From: Clostridiales bacterium
GTDB taxonomy: Bacteria > Bacillota > Clostridia > Christensenellales > Aristaeellaceae
DNA: 49,084 nucleotides
Direction of reading: 5' to 3'
Assembly: GCA_012513645.1 (NCBI GenBank)
Contig: JAAZBU010000025.1
Coordinates: forward strand, 1 to 49,084
This document shows, in pieces, positions 30,862 through 38,655 of the stretch; position 1 is the stretch's first letter, and every line of letters starts with the position of its first letter. Made by a program: the position numbers and the translations under genes. The notes under the pieces were generated by a model. It searched no databases. It saw only the letters and a list, made by a program, of their open reading frames with translations, and had not been told where the DNA came from.

Positions 30862-31664
30862 ACTATGCCTTTATCGGCCTGGGCAACATGGCGGGCGCCA
30901 TCCTGCGCGGCATGAAGCTGTCCGGCGGCTTTGCGGCGGACGGCCTGTACGGCTACGATGCCGACCCGCGGCAGATCGACAGGATGAAGAAGGCCACCGG
31001 CCTCATCCCGGCAAGCAGCGTGCGGGAGGCCGCGCAGCAGGCGGATGTGCTGGTGTTGGCCGTCAAGCCCCAGATCATGCCCGATGTGCTCAGGGCGTTG
31101 CAAGGCAGCCTGGGCAATCAGTTGATCATCACCATCGCCGCCGGATTGCCGCTGCGCTATTACGAGGAGATGCTGGGCGAAAACACCCCCATCGTGCGGG
31201 TGATGCCCAGCCTCAACGCCCGGGCGCTGGCGGCCAGCAGCGCCATCTGCGCCAACGCGCGGGTGACCCCCGCGCAGCTGGACACGGCGAAGAAGCTGTT
31301 CTCCGCCGTGGGCGCGGTGCACGAGGTGCCCGAAAAGCTGTTCTCCGCCTTCTCGGCCATCGCGGGCGCGGCGCCCGCCTTCGCCTTTCAGATGGCGGAC
31401 GCCCTGGCCTCCGCCGGGGTCAAGGCCGGGCTGACCCGGCCCCTGGCCCAACAGGTGGCCTCCGAGATGCTGCTGGGCAGCGGCAAGCTGCTGGTGGAAT
31501 CGGGCGAGCATCCCCGCCAGCTGATGGATCAGGTGTGCAGCCCGGGCGGCACCACCATCGAAGGCGTGCACGCCCTCGACCGCTGGCAGTTTGACCACGC
31601 GCTGCACGAGGCCGTGCAGGCGGTGATTGACAAGGATCAGAAGCTGGGCGGCGGGAAGGCCTGA
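30858..31664 (+). CDS. proC: Pyrroline-5-carboxylate reductase
   Basis: ATGA overlap with proA. It has 268 residues, standard. The Rossmann motif is FIGLGNMAGAILRGM; later segments are VLAVKPQIM, IITIAAGLPL, VRVMPSLNA and the family end signature region VCSPGGTTIEGVHAL. It reduces pyrroline-5-carboxylate to proline. With proB and proA it gives a complete glutamate-to-proline route in one transcript. Confidence 0.96.
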   Translation: MNYAFIGLGNMAGAILRGMKLSGGFAADGLYGYDADPRQIDRMKKATGLIPASSVREAAQQADVLVLAVKPQIMPDVLRALQGSLGNQLIITIAAGLPLRYYEEMLGENTPIVRVMPSLNARALAASSAICANARVTPAQLDTAKKLFSAVGAVHEVPEKLFSAFSAIAGAAPAFAFQMADALASAGVKAGLTRPLAQQVASEMLLGSGKLLVESGEHPRQLMDQVCSPGGTTIEGVHALDRWQFDHALHEAVQAVIDKDQKLGGGKA

Positions 31665-31711
31665 GAGGCGCCCGCCCCCTGCTGCTGTCCCCCGCATGAA
31701 AGGAGCCCCCG

Positions 31712-32251
31712 ATGGAGCTGTTTGACGCCTTCAAAACCCGTGAAAGCTGCCGCGCCTATGCGGATACGCCGGTAGACCGGCAGACGCTGGAGCGCATCCT
31801 GTCCGCCGCCTGCCTGGCGCCCTCGGCCGGCAACGGCCAGCCTTGGCGCTTTGTGGCCGTCACCAATAAGGACATACTGACCGCGCTGACCCCCCTCACC
31901 CACGCGCCGGGCATCAACCATTGGGTGGGGCAGGCGCCCTGCATCATCGCGGTGTGGGAGCATATCTCCGACCGCATGACCGCCCGCTATGGCGAGCAGT
32001 ACCTTAACATGCAGTGGCCGGCGATGGACCTGGGCCTGAGCGTGGGCCAGCTGTGCCTGGCGGCCGCCGGGCTGGGGCTGGGCACCTGCATTCTGGGCTG
32101 CTTTGACGAAGCAAAGGTAAAGGCCCTGCTGGGCATCCCGGCGGACAGCGTGCTGCGCGTGCTGGTCACCCTGGGCCACCCCAAAGAGGCCGCCCCGCCC
32201 CGCGACAAAAAGCGCCTGGCGCTGGACAGCGTGGCGCAGTTCATTGAATAG
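31712..32251 (+). CDS. Nitroreductase-family FMN oxidoreductase
   Basis: TGAAAGGAGCC precedes the ATG at 31712. It has 179 residues. The N-terminal KTRESCRAYADTPVDRQTLE, LAPSAGNGQPWRF (FMN phosphate and isoalloxazine contacts) and the C-terminal AAGLGLGTCILGCF, VTLGHPKEA are nitroreductase hallmarks. It probably works as a dimer with NAD(P)H on quinones or nitro compounds. It overlaps the start of the next reading frame, suggesting joint translation. Confidence 0.92.
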   Translation: MELFDAFKTRESCRAYADTPVDRQTLERILSAACLAPSAGNGQPWRFVAVTNKDILTALTPLTHAPGINHWVGQAPCIIAVWEHISDRMTARYGEQYLNMQWPAMDLGLSVGQLCLAAAGLGLGTCILGCFDEAKVKALLGIPADSVLRVLVTLGHPKEAAPPRDKKRLALDSVAQFIE

Positions 32252-33262
32252 CGCGGACACCACCCAATGGGCAGACGCCGATACGCTCCAGCCCAGCCAG
32301 TTCCTGATCGATCAGGGCCGGCTGGACGCGCTGGAGCGTTGCTTTACCCCGCAGCAAGTATCGCCCATCCCGGTGCGGTATATGGATGGGCGGCTGGTGA
32401 TGCTGGACGGCCACCACCGCGCCTGCGCGCTGCTGCGCCGGGGTGCGGACAGGCTGCCCATTGTGCATGATGGGGACCACAGCATCAGCCTGCCGCTCTA
32501 CCGCACCTGCGTGGCCGCCTGCCGGGCGCGGGGCGTGCTCAGCGCCCGCAGCCTGACGGGGTGCATCGTCAGCCCGCAGGTTTTCCGGCGGGATTGGGAC
32601 AGCTACTGCGACGAACTCCACGCCCATGAGGACTATGCCGCCGACCCCTGCGGCAGCGCCGCGCTGCCCATGTGGAAGCAGCGGCAGCATGTGCTGCCCG
32701 CCGGCCTGCGCGTGATGCACGCGCGGGCCTGGGACGCGCTGAGCCTGAAAGAGCGCGGCCGGTTTGCTGATGTGCGGCGGTTCTTCCGCCTGCGGCACGA
32801 CCTGACCGGTGTGCAGCACGCGGCACTGCCGCCGGGCTGTGCCTTTGGCCCGCGGACGGCCGAGATGCTGCCGACCGCGCGCGCATCGCCGCCTTTTTAC
32901 GGCTGTGCTACCCCGACACCGATGCCGATGAGGCCGCTGTGCTGGGCTGGACGCAGACACCCGTCTATGCGCCGGCCCTGTGGGTGTGGATCGCTGACGA
33001 GGCCGCCCACCCGCTGGCCCTGGGCATCGCCGATGCCGACCGGGACTGGGGCGAGGGCATCCTGGAGTGGGTGCAGGTGCACCCCACCGCCCGCGGCCGG
33101 GGCCAAGGCATGGCGCTGGTGAGCGAGCTGCTGCGCCGCATGCAGCAACTGCACCTCAGCTACGCCACCGTCAGCGGCGACGCCGACAACCCGGATAAGC
33201 CCGAAAGCCTGTACCGGCGGTGCCGGTTTACGGGCGAAGATGTATGGGTGGTAGTCAAGTAG
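32244..33262 (+). pseudogene. ParB-like/GNAT fusion protein, broken by a frameshift
   Basis: The frame opening at a TTG (32244) encodes a ParB/Srx-like N-terminal part: PIPVRYMDGRLVMLDGHHRA and LLRRGADRLPIVHDGD, then about 150 further residues. Near 32855-32875 the coding signal shifts to the frame two bases on, which reads DRARIAAFLRLCYPDTDAD, AVLGWTQTPVY and continues as a GNAT domain (VQVHPTARGRGQGMALVSEL with acetyl-CoA motif RGRGQG) to 33262. In the first frame the residues after 32875 become a Pro/Arg-rich shadow. A single base lost (or two gained) near GAGATGCTGCCGACC restores one protein of about 339 residues. This could be a real mutation or an assembly error. Confidence 0.75.
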
Positions 33263-33338
33263 ACAGTATGTGCACTCGCATTGTAAATCATGTTTTCTTA
33301 AGCAGTCGACCATGATGATTTCTCTGCCAGAAACTGCA

Positions 33339-33560
33339 CTAAATAACATCCTCAAACAAAACGGCCAGAGCAATACCTAACGCATCTGAAATGCTCTTGC
33401 ATTTACTGATAGTAACATTGTACTCGCCCCGTTCAATTCTGCCAAAGTATGCTCGGCTTATATTACATCGTGTTGCCATTTCCTCCTGAGATAGGCATCG
33501 TCCTTCTCTGTGCTTCCTGATGGAATTACCTACCTGTACCTGTATCGAATTCATATCCAT
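33339..33560 (-). CDS. Small XRE-family HTH regulator
   Basis: GGGAAGGTAAGCC precedes the start at 33560. It has 73 residues, essentially one helix-turn-helix: VGNSIRKHREGRCLSQEEMA, then TRCNISRAYFGRIERGEYNV. The size and sequence resemble controller proteins of restriction-modification systems. It is transcribed away from the AIPR gene and shares a 137-bp AT-rich promoter region with it. A near-perfect palindrome at 33578-33595 lies just upstream and is the likely binding site. It probably limits expression of the AIPR protein. Confidence 0.85.
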   Translation of the reverse strand: MDMNSIQVQVGNSIRKHREGRCLSQEEMATRCNISRAYFGRIERGEYNVTISKCKSISDALGIALAVLFEDVI

Positions 33561-33577
33561 GGCTTACCTTCCCAAAA

Positions 33578-33595
33578 AACGTCATATATGGCGTT
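33578..33595. promoter_or_regulatory. Probable operator of the XRE regulator
   Basis: AACGTCATATATGGCGTT is an 18-bp inverted repeat with one mismatched pair, centred on CATATATG and 18 bp upstream of the XRE start codon. A second inverted pair, TACCAT (33614-33619) and ATGGTA (33633-33638), lies nearer the AIPR promoter. Confidence 0.55.
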
Positions 33596-33654
33596 GTTCT
33601 TTTTGTGTGAGTATACCATAATACGATTGTAGATGGTAGTGGAAATTGCCTATC

Positions 33655-33660
33655 TATAAT
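33655..33660 (+). promoter_or_regulatory. -10 box of the AIPR gene
   Basis: A perfect TATAAT, 37 nt before the ATG. The -35 region is poor (TTGTAG at 33628-33633 would give 21-nt spacing). Confidence 0.45.
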
Positions 33661-33697
33661 AACAGCCATCTGAGTATGGCAGAAAGTTGGTATCTTT

Positions 33698-34879
33698 ATG
33701 GAAACAAGTGTTGTAAGCAAATTCAAAGTCGAGTCCTTTCGCAGATTGCCAAATCCGTATGATGGCAAAGAAACTGGAGACCCCACGCCCATAACCTATG
33801 TCGCTGTTTGTGATATAAAAGAACTACCAGATAATTTCCCAATGGAAACTAATCCTCGCGAGCAAAAACTGACAACAAATGTTGCAAAAAGAATAAAGGA
33901 ATCACTTTTGGATGGCACCAGTGCCGATTTCTATTTGCTTAATCGCGGCATCTTGTTATCCGCAAAAGAATGTACTTATAATAACTACTCAAATGAAATC
34001 ACAATTGTATTTGATGATATGGATGTACATGGAAATGTAGATGGGGGTCATACCTATAGAATCATTATGGAGAATAGAGATCTGTTAGATTCGAAACAAC
34101 AATTTGTAAAACTCGAAATAGTTACAGGTGTTGAGTCAATTTTTCAGAGGTTAGCCTCAGCAAGAAATACCTCAGTCCAAGTACAAGATAAGTCGATAGC
34201 CGAACTAGAGGGGCGCTTTCAAATTATTAAGGATATTATTAATAACCAACCATATCAAGCTGATATTTTCTTTAAAGAAAACGATGAGGGCAGTATTGAT
34301 GTCACAGAAATACTTGCGATCATCAATATGTTTAATATTGACCGATATCCTGAAAAAGATGATATTCCTATTATCTCCTATTCCTCTAAGAAGAAGTGTG
34401 TCGACTACTATATCGCTGAACATAAAAAGCATGGGGAGAGCAGGCAAAATCCATATGTAAAAATGGCCCCTATCCTTGCTGATATTTTTAAACTCTACGA
34501 CACGATAGAGACAAATATGGCAACCTTTTATAAACAAAAGGTTAATGGGGGAAGATATGGTGCAGTGAAAGGAGTCTCTCTGCCAAGGCAGGGGCAATCT
34601 TTCAAGAGTAAATTTCTGAATAACGATCTGGATTGTATGTCTCCCACAGGATTCTTATATCCGATTTTGGGGGCATTCAGGGCTCTTGTGGATGAAAAAG
34701 ATGGCTCATATTCCTGGAAGCAGAACCCCTTCGCTATTCTTGAAAAAGTTGGTGGGGATTTGGTTGCTACAACTGTGGAACGAAGCCGCTCACTTGGCAA
34801 CAACCCACAGTCTACAGGCAAAGACCCCGGCAACTGGAAGACCCTGTATATGACTGTGCTGTTCGAAATGATTACTTGA
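33698..34879 (+). CDS. AIPR-family protein (abortive infection/phage resistance)
   Basis: It has 393 residues. Motifs of the AIPR family are visible in order: FYLLNRGILLSAKE (79-91), VHGNVDGGHTYRII (110-123), LASARNTSVQVQDKS (152-166) continuing AELEGRFQIIKDII, and FKENDEGSIDVTEIL (192-206). Family members are tied to abortive infection and DISARM/BREX-like islands; the enzymatic activity is not settled. The gene is markedly AT-rich compared with both sides, has a weak RBS and is paired with a divergent XRE regulator, consistent with horizontal acquisition of a two-gene defence module. It ends in a long terminator. The assignment rests on these motifs read by eye. Confidence 0.8.
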   Translation: METSVVSKFKVESFRRLPNPYDGKETGDPTPITYVAVCDIKELPDNFPMETNPREQKLTTNVAKRIKESLLDGTSADFYLLNRGILLSAKECTYNNYSNEITIVFDDMDVHGNVDGGHTYRIIMENRDLLDSKQQFVKLEIVTGVESIFQRLASARNTSVQVQDKSIAELEGRFQIIKDIINNQPYQADIFFKENDEGSIDVTEILAIINMFNIDRYPEKDDIPIISYSSKKKCVDYYIAEHKKHGESRQNPYVKMAPILADIFKLYDTIETNMATFYKQKVNGGRYGAVKGVSLPRQGQSFKSKFLNNDLDCMSPTGFLYPILGAFRALVDEKDGSYSWKQNPFAILEKVGGDLVATTVERSRSLGNNPQSTGKDPGNWKTLYMTVLFEMIT

Positions 34880-34930
34880 CGTGTTATTGATGGAGACTCG
34901 TTAATAGAAGAAGCGTTTGCTCTAAGTCAA

Positions 34931-34983
34931 AACAACCACTCGCAATTTCCCATATGCACAAGGGGATTGCGAGTGGTTGTTTG
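34931..34983. terminator. Strong terminator with 17-bp stem
   Basis: AAACAACCACTCGCAAT (34931-34947) pairs perfectly with ATTGCGAGTGGTTGTTT (34967-34983); CCC and GGG extend pairing into the loop. A-rich on one side and T-rich on the other, it can end both the AIPR transcript and the convergent peptidase transcript. Confidence 0.9.
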
Positions 34984-35029
34984 TGTCTTGCTATTTAATG
35001 TGACTTTATTGGTAAATTATGGTTATTTT

Positions 35030-36730
35030 TTACTTTATCTTGCTCTTATCCAGCCCATCCAGATACTTCTCCAGCGCCGGGGTGATCTGGGCGATGGTGC
35101 CGTCCTCAAAGGGGCTCTTCAGGCCGCTTTGGGGCACCAGCTTTTTGAAGGGCACGCGTCCGGACAGCTTGCACAGCGTGAGGTAGCTCTGCCAGGCGGC
35201 GTCATGGTCTTTCAAATCCCAGGCGAAGTACTGCAAGGCGCAGATCTGGCTCAGGGTATAGTCCAGGTAATAGAAGGGGTAGAGGTACATATGCAGCTGA
35301 CGCTGCCAGCGGCCGCCCTGCTCCAGGTAGGTCATGCCATCGTAATCGGTATCGGGCAGGTACTTCTGCTCGATCTTGCGGTATTGGGCACGGCGCTCGG
35401 CGGGGGTGGCCTGCGGGTGCTCGTACACCCACTCCTGCAATTCATCGATGCTGGCGCCGTAGGGCAGGAACTTGAGCGCGTCTACCACATGGGCGTAGTA
35501 ATATTTCTCGGTGTCCTCCTTGAAGAAGCGCTCCATCCAGGGGTGGGTGAAGAACTCCATGCTCATGGAGTGGATCTCGGCCACCTCGCTGGTGTAGTCC
35601 GCGATGTCGCGCAGCTCCACATCGCGCTGCAGCCAGCCCTGGAAGGCGTGGCCGGCCTCGTGGGTCAGCACGTCCACATCGCCCGAAGTGCCGTTGAAGT
35701 TGCTGAAGATGAAGGGCACTTTGTAGTCGTCAATGAAGGTCATGTAGCCGCCGTTGGCCTTGCCGGGCTTGGTGGTCAGGTCCATCAGCTGCTGCCCGGT
35801 CATCACCTGGAAGAACTGGTCGGTTTCCGGCGACAGCTCCTTGTACATCACCTTGGCCTGCTCCACCATGTAATTTTCCTCGCCCTTGGGCGTGGGGTTG
35901 CCCGACAGGAACATCAGCGGGCCGTCGTAATACTTCATATCCGGGATGCCGATGCGCTCGCCCTGCTCCTTGCGGAACTTGCGCACCATGGGCACCACGC
36001 TTTCCACAATCTGGTCGCGGTAGCGCCTGGCATCCTGCTGATCCCAGTCGGTGCGGCCCATGCGGGCGTAGGCCACGGGGATGAAGTTCTCGTACCCCAT
36101 CTTCTGCCCGATGCGGTGGCGCACCTTGACCAATTTGTCGTAGATGTCGTCCAGCTTGTCCTGATGGCCGGCAATCCACTCCCAGCTGACCTGACTGGCG
36201 CGCCGGCGCATGTCGCGGTCGGTCGACTCCATAAAGGGCACCATGCCGGACAGGTTGCGCGTCTCGCCCTCAAAGTCGATCTCGGCGGAGGCCATCAGCT
36301 TCTGGTACTCGCTTTTCAGCTTGTTCTCCTCCACCAGGTCGTCCACAATCTCGGGCTTGAATACCTTGAGCTGCACCTCGTACTTCTCCAGCAGGTGCTC
36401 GCCGTATTTGTCGGCCACATCCTGCTTAAACGGGCTGTTCAGCACGATGCGCGCAGCCTCGGTGCTGATTTCCTGAAAACGGGGCAGCTCGGCGTCAAAG
36501 ACATCCTTTTCGGCATCGTAGAAGGCATCCTTGGTGTTGATGGTGTAGCGGATGTGGCCCAGCGTGCGCATGGTGCCCAGGTAGCGGCCCCGCTTGTCCA
36601 GCTTTTCCATGGCGGCAAACAGAGCTTCCTTGTCCTTTGCCTGCTCCATCTCGCCCAGCAGGCCCTTCATCTCGTCAAACAGGGCGGGAAAGTCCGGGCG
36701 CTCGTAGGTCATGTCGCTGAATTTGGTCAT
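35030..36730 (-). CDS. M3-family oligoendopeptidase
   Basis: It has 566 residues, typical for the short M3 oligoendopeptidase branch. The zinc site is H357-E358-A-G-H361 in VLTHEAGHAFQGW, with the third ligand Glu in SEVAEIHSMSMEFF. Other landmarks are GGYMTFIDDYKVPFIFSNFN and QLHMYLYPFYYLDYTLSQIC. It hydrolyses short peptides in the cytoplasm. The start at 36730 (MTKFSDMTYERPDF) follows AAAGTGAGACCACC. It stands alone, convergent with the AIPR gene. Confidence 0.95.
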   Translation of the reverse strand: MTKFSDMTYERPDFPALFDEMKGLLGEMEQAKDKEALFAAMEKLDKRGRYLGTMRTLGHIRYTINTKDAFYDAEKDVFDAELPRFQEISTEAARIVLNSPFKQDVADKYGEHLLEKYEVQLKVFKPEIVDDLVEENKLKSEYQKLMASAEIDFEGETRNLSGMVPFMESTDRDMRRRASQVSWEWIAGHQDKLDDIYDKLVKVRHRIGQKMGYENFIPVAYARMGRTDWDQQDARRYRDQIVESVVPMVRKFRKEQGERIGIPDMKYYDGPLMFLSGNPTPKGEENYMVEQAKVMYKELSPETDQFFQVMTGQQLMDLTTKPGKANGGYMTFIDDYKVPFIFSNFNGTSGDVDVLTHEAGHAFQGWLQRDVELRDIADYTSEVAEIHSMSMEFFTHPWMERFFKEDTEKYYYAHVVDALKFLPYGASIDELQEWVYEHPQATPAERRAQYRKIEQKYLPDTDYDGMTYLEQGGRWQRQLHMYLYPFYYLDYTLSQICALQYFAWDLKDHDAAWQSYLTLCKLSGRVPFKKLVPQSGLKSPFEDGTIAQITPALEKYLDGLDKSKIK

Positions 36731-36800
36731 GGTGGTCTCACTTTCGTTGTTGATCTGTCCTGCCTATCATACCCGGCAGGCGGGTAAATGAACTGCTTGC

Positions 36801-37400
36801 TTATGCAGGTGCTTTCACAGCCTCGGCCAGCGCCCGCGTTACCTCCTCCGCGGGCAGCTGTCCCACGGGCACCAGCGCCGGGGGGTTGGCAGGGAAATCC
36901 GCGATCTGACGCTCATACCACAGCACATCCAGCCATTGGCCGTTCTTGAAGCCGGTGTTGCGAAAGGTGGCAAACAGGCGGAAGCCCAGCTTCTCATGAA
37001 AGCGCATGCTCATCCGGTTGCCGCCGGTCACCGCGCCGTACACCACGCATACGTTTTGCAGCCGCAGCAGCGCCATCAGCGCCCGGTACAGCGCGCCGCC
37101 CGCCCCGTGGGCGGTGTGCGCCGGGTGCAGGTAGACCGATAGCTCCGCCCCCCACTGATAGGCCTCCCGCTCGCGGTAGGGGTGGGCGTAGGCGTAGCCG
37201 ATCAGCTGCCCGGCCTGCTCGGCCACTAACAGGGGGTAGGTCCGGGCGATGGCGCCCATCCTGTGCGCAAAGGCCTCCGGCGTGGGCAGCCCATGCTCAA
37301 AGGTGATGGTGGTATCGATGTACAGCGCGTAGATGGCCAGAATGCCGGGCATGTCCTGCGGGCCTGCCGGGCGGATGGTGAGGCGGGCAGGGCTATTCAT
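36801..37400 (-). CDS. GNAT acetyltransferase, phosphinothricin acetyltransferase-like
   Basis: It has 199 residues. LTIRPAGPQDMPGILAIYAL starts the GNAT fold and resembles PAT/bar proteins; ELSVYLHPAHTAHGAGGALYRAL holds the acetyl-CoA loop (HGAGGA), and GNRMSMRFHEKLGFRLFATF is the typical end strand. Homologues acetylate phosphinothricin, methionine sulfoximine or other amines. It overlaps the end of the HD-domain gene by 8 nt, so the three minus-strand genes here are probably co-expressed. Confidence 0.85.
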   Translation of the reverse strand: MNSPARLTIRPAGPQDMPGILAIYALYIDTTITFEHGLPTPEAFAHRMGAIARTYPLLVAEQAGQLIGYAYAHPYREREAYQWGAELSVYLHPAHTAHGAGGALYRALMALLRLQNVCVVYGAVTGGNRMSMRFHEKLGFRLFATFRNTGFKNGQWLDVLWYERQIADFPANPPALVPVGQLPAEEVTRALAEAVKAPA

Positions 37401-38037
37401 CCGCCACCCCCACCATGGTCACCTCCATCTGGCGTTGCAGGCGGCTGTAAAACAGGATCATCATGTCCAGGCACTCGTCCCACAGCAGGCGGGCAGTTGA
37501 GGTGCCCAGGCCCATCCGCTTATACCCCTGGTAGCGGGCGATGCGCTGGGCGCACAGGTCAATGATCTCCTGCGGCGGCTGGCTATCGAAGGCCTCATTT
37601 TTCAGCGCCAGGTACAGGCGGAAGGCATCAAAGCGGTCGATGTTGTCGGCATCGCCCACGCTGAACTCCATCGGCGTGGCCGGGCGGCGATAATCCTCCT
37701 CCCGCTCGGTGTGGATCTCGATGCCGTAGCAGATGGACTCCATGCGCTCTTCATCATAGCCGATTGATGTCAGGAACGCCCGCACCATGGCGGCGGATAT
37801 CGCGCCGTGGTGGTCGTAATCTGCCTCGGTATGGCAGCGCGCATAGCCCACATCGTGCAGCAGGCAGGCGATGACCAGCGCCTCCTCATCCAGCCCCTCG
37901 GCCCGGGCGATGCGGCGGCCCACCTGTGCCACGCGCAGCGTATGCTCGTAGCGCGCCTGGTAGGCGCCCTGATGCGCCGGGTCGAGCAGCGTGTCCTGCA
38001 GGAATTGGTGGGCGGCGGCGATGAAGGGTGTGGTCAT
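37393..38037 (-). CDS. HD-domain phosphohydrolase, first in tandem pair
   Basis: It has 214 residues. The HD site reads YEHTLRVAQVGRRIA, CLLHDVGYARCH and DHHGAISAAM; a further conserved Asp is in GDADNIDRFDAFRL. It would be a metal-dependent phosphohydrolase on a nucleotide or similar substrate; the substrate is unknown. It overlaps the GNAT gene. The neighbouring upstream gene is a second, shorter HD protein. Confidence 0.87.
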   Translation of the reverse strand: MTTPFIAAAHQFLQDTLLDPAHQGAYQARYEHTLRVAQVGRRIARAEGLDEEALVIACLLHDVGYARCHTEADYDHHGAISAAMVRAFLTSIGYDEERMESICYGIEIHTEREEDYRRPATPMEFSVGDADNIDRFDAFRLYLALKNEAFDSQPPQEIIDLCAQRIARYQGYKRMGLGTSTARLLWDECLDMMILFYSRLQRQMEVTMVGVADE

Positions 38038-38058
38038 GAGTGCTCCTTTCAGGTGAGC

Positions 38059-38550
38059 CTAAGCATGCAAATACATACTCCGCAGCAGGGCAATACCCGC
38101 CTGCGTGCGGAACAGCCGCGCCTCCGTCTGCCGGATCTGATCCTCCGACAGGCCGTGATCTGCAGCGTTGACCAAGAAATCCGCCTCCATGAGGATCTGG
38201 AAATCCGGCCCGTCCACATAGGCCTGCGTGTGGTGGTGGCCCACGATGTAGCACAGGCGGTCCACCTCCGAGGCCGGCAGGCCCAGCGCCGTCAGGAAGG
38301 GGCGGGCCATGAGGGCGCCCTCGGGCTCCTGATACTCCGGCTTAGTGCTGCCGTACTTCTGGCGGCACATGGGGCAGGCGATATCGTGCACGATGGCCGC
38401 CAGCTCCAGCCGCTGCTGCACATCGGGCGGCAGCCCCTCTAACAGGCCGATGGTGCGGGCGTAGGCATATACCTTCAAAAAGTGCTGGATGTCCCGCTGG
38501 CTGCCCGCGCAGTGGGCGATCATGCTTTGGATGGCCCGGGCGACGATCAT
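38059..38550 (-). CDS. HD-domain phosphohydrolase, second in tandem pair
   Basis: It has 163 residues. HFLKVYAYARTIGLL, ELAAIVHDIACPMC (HD pair) and YIVGHHHTQAYVDGPDFQIL, EADFLVNAADHG give the HD fold with metal-binding His/Asp. It sits 21 nt upstream of the other HD gene on the same strand. The two differ clearly in sequence, so this is not a recent duplication. Confidence 0.87.
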   Translation of the reverse strand: MIVARAIQSMIAHCAGSQRDIQHFLKVYAYARTIGLLEGLPPDVQQRLELAAIVHDIACPMCRQKYGSTKPEYQEPEGALMARPFLTALGLPASEVDRLCYIVGHHHTQAYVDGPDFQILMEADFLVNAADHGLSEDQIRQTEARLFRTQAGIALLRSMYLHA

Positions 38551-38655
38551 ACGCTACCTCCTGCCCGGCCGGGCCTGCGGTTGACAGCCGCCCGGCACAG
38601 GCCTATGCTGTGAACAGCATACCACCCCTGCCCCTCGATGCCAAGGAGGTGCCAT

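Noticed and set aside
34967-36787. A 606-codon plus-strand frame opposite the M3 peptidase gene
   Set aside because: Composition is a repetitive Leu/Val/His-rich shadow; the minus strand carries the HEAGH zinc site and a full-length M3 protein.
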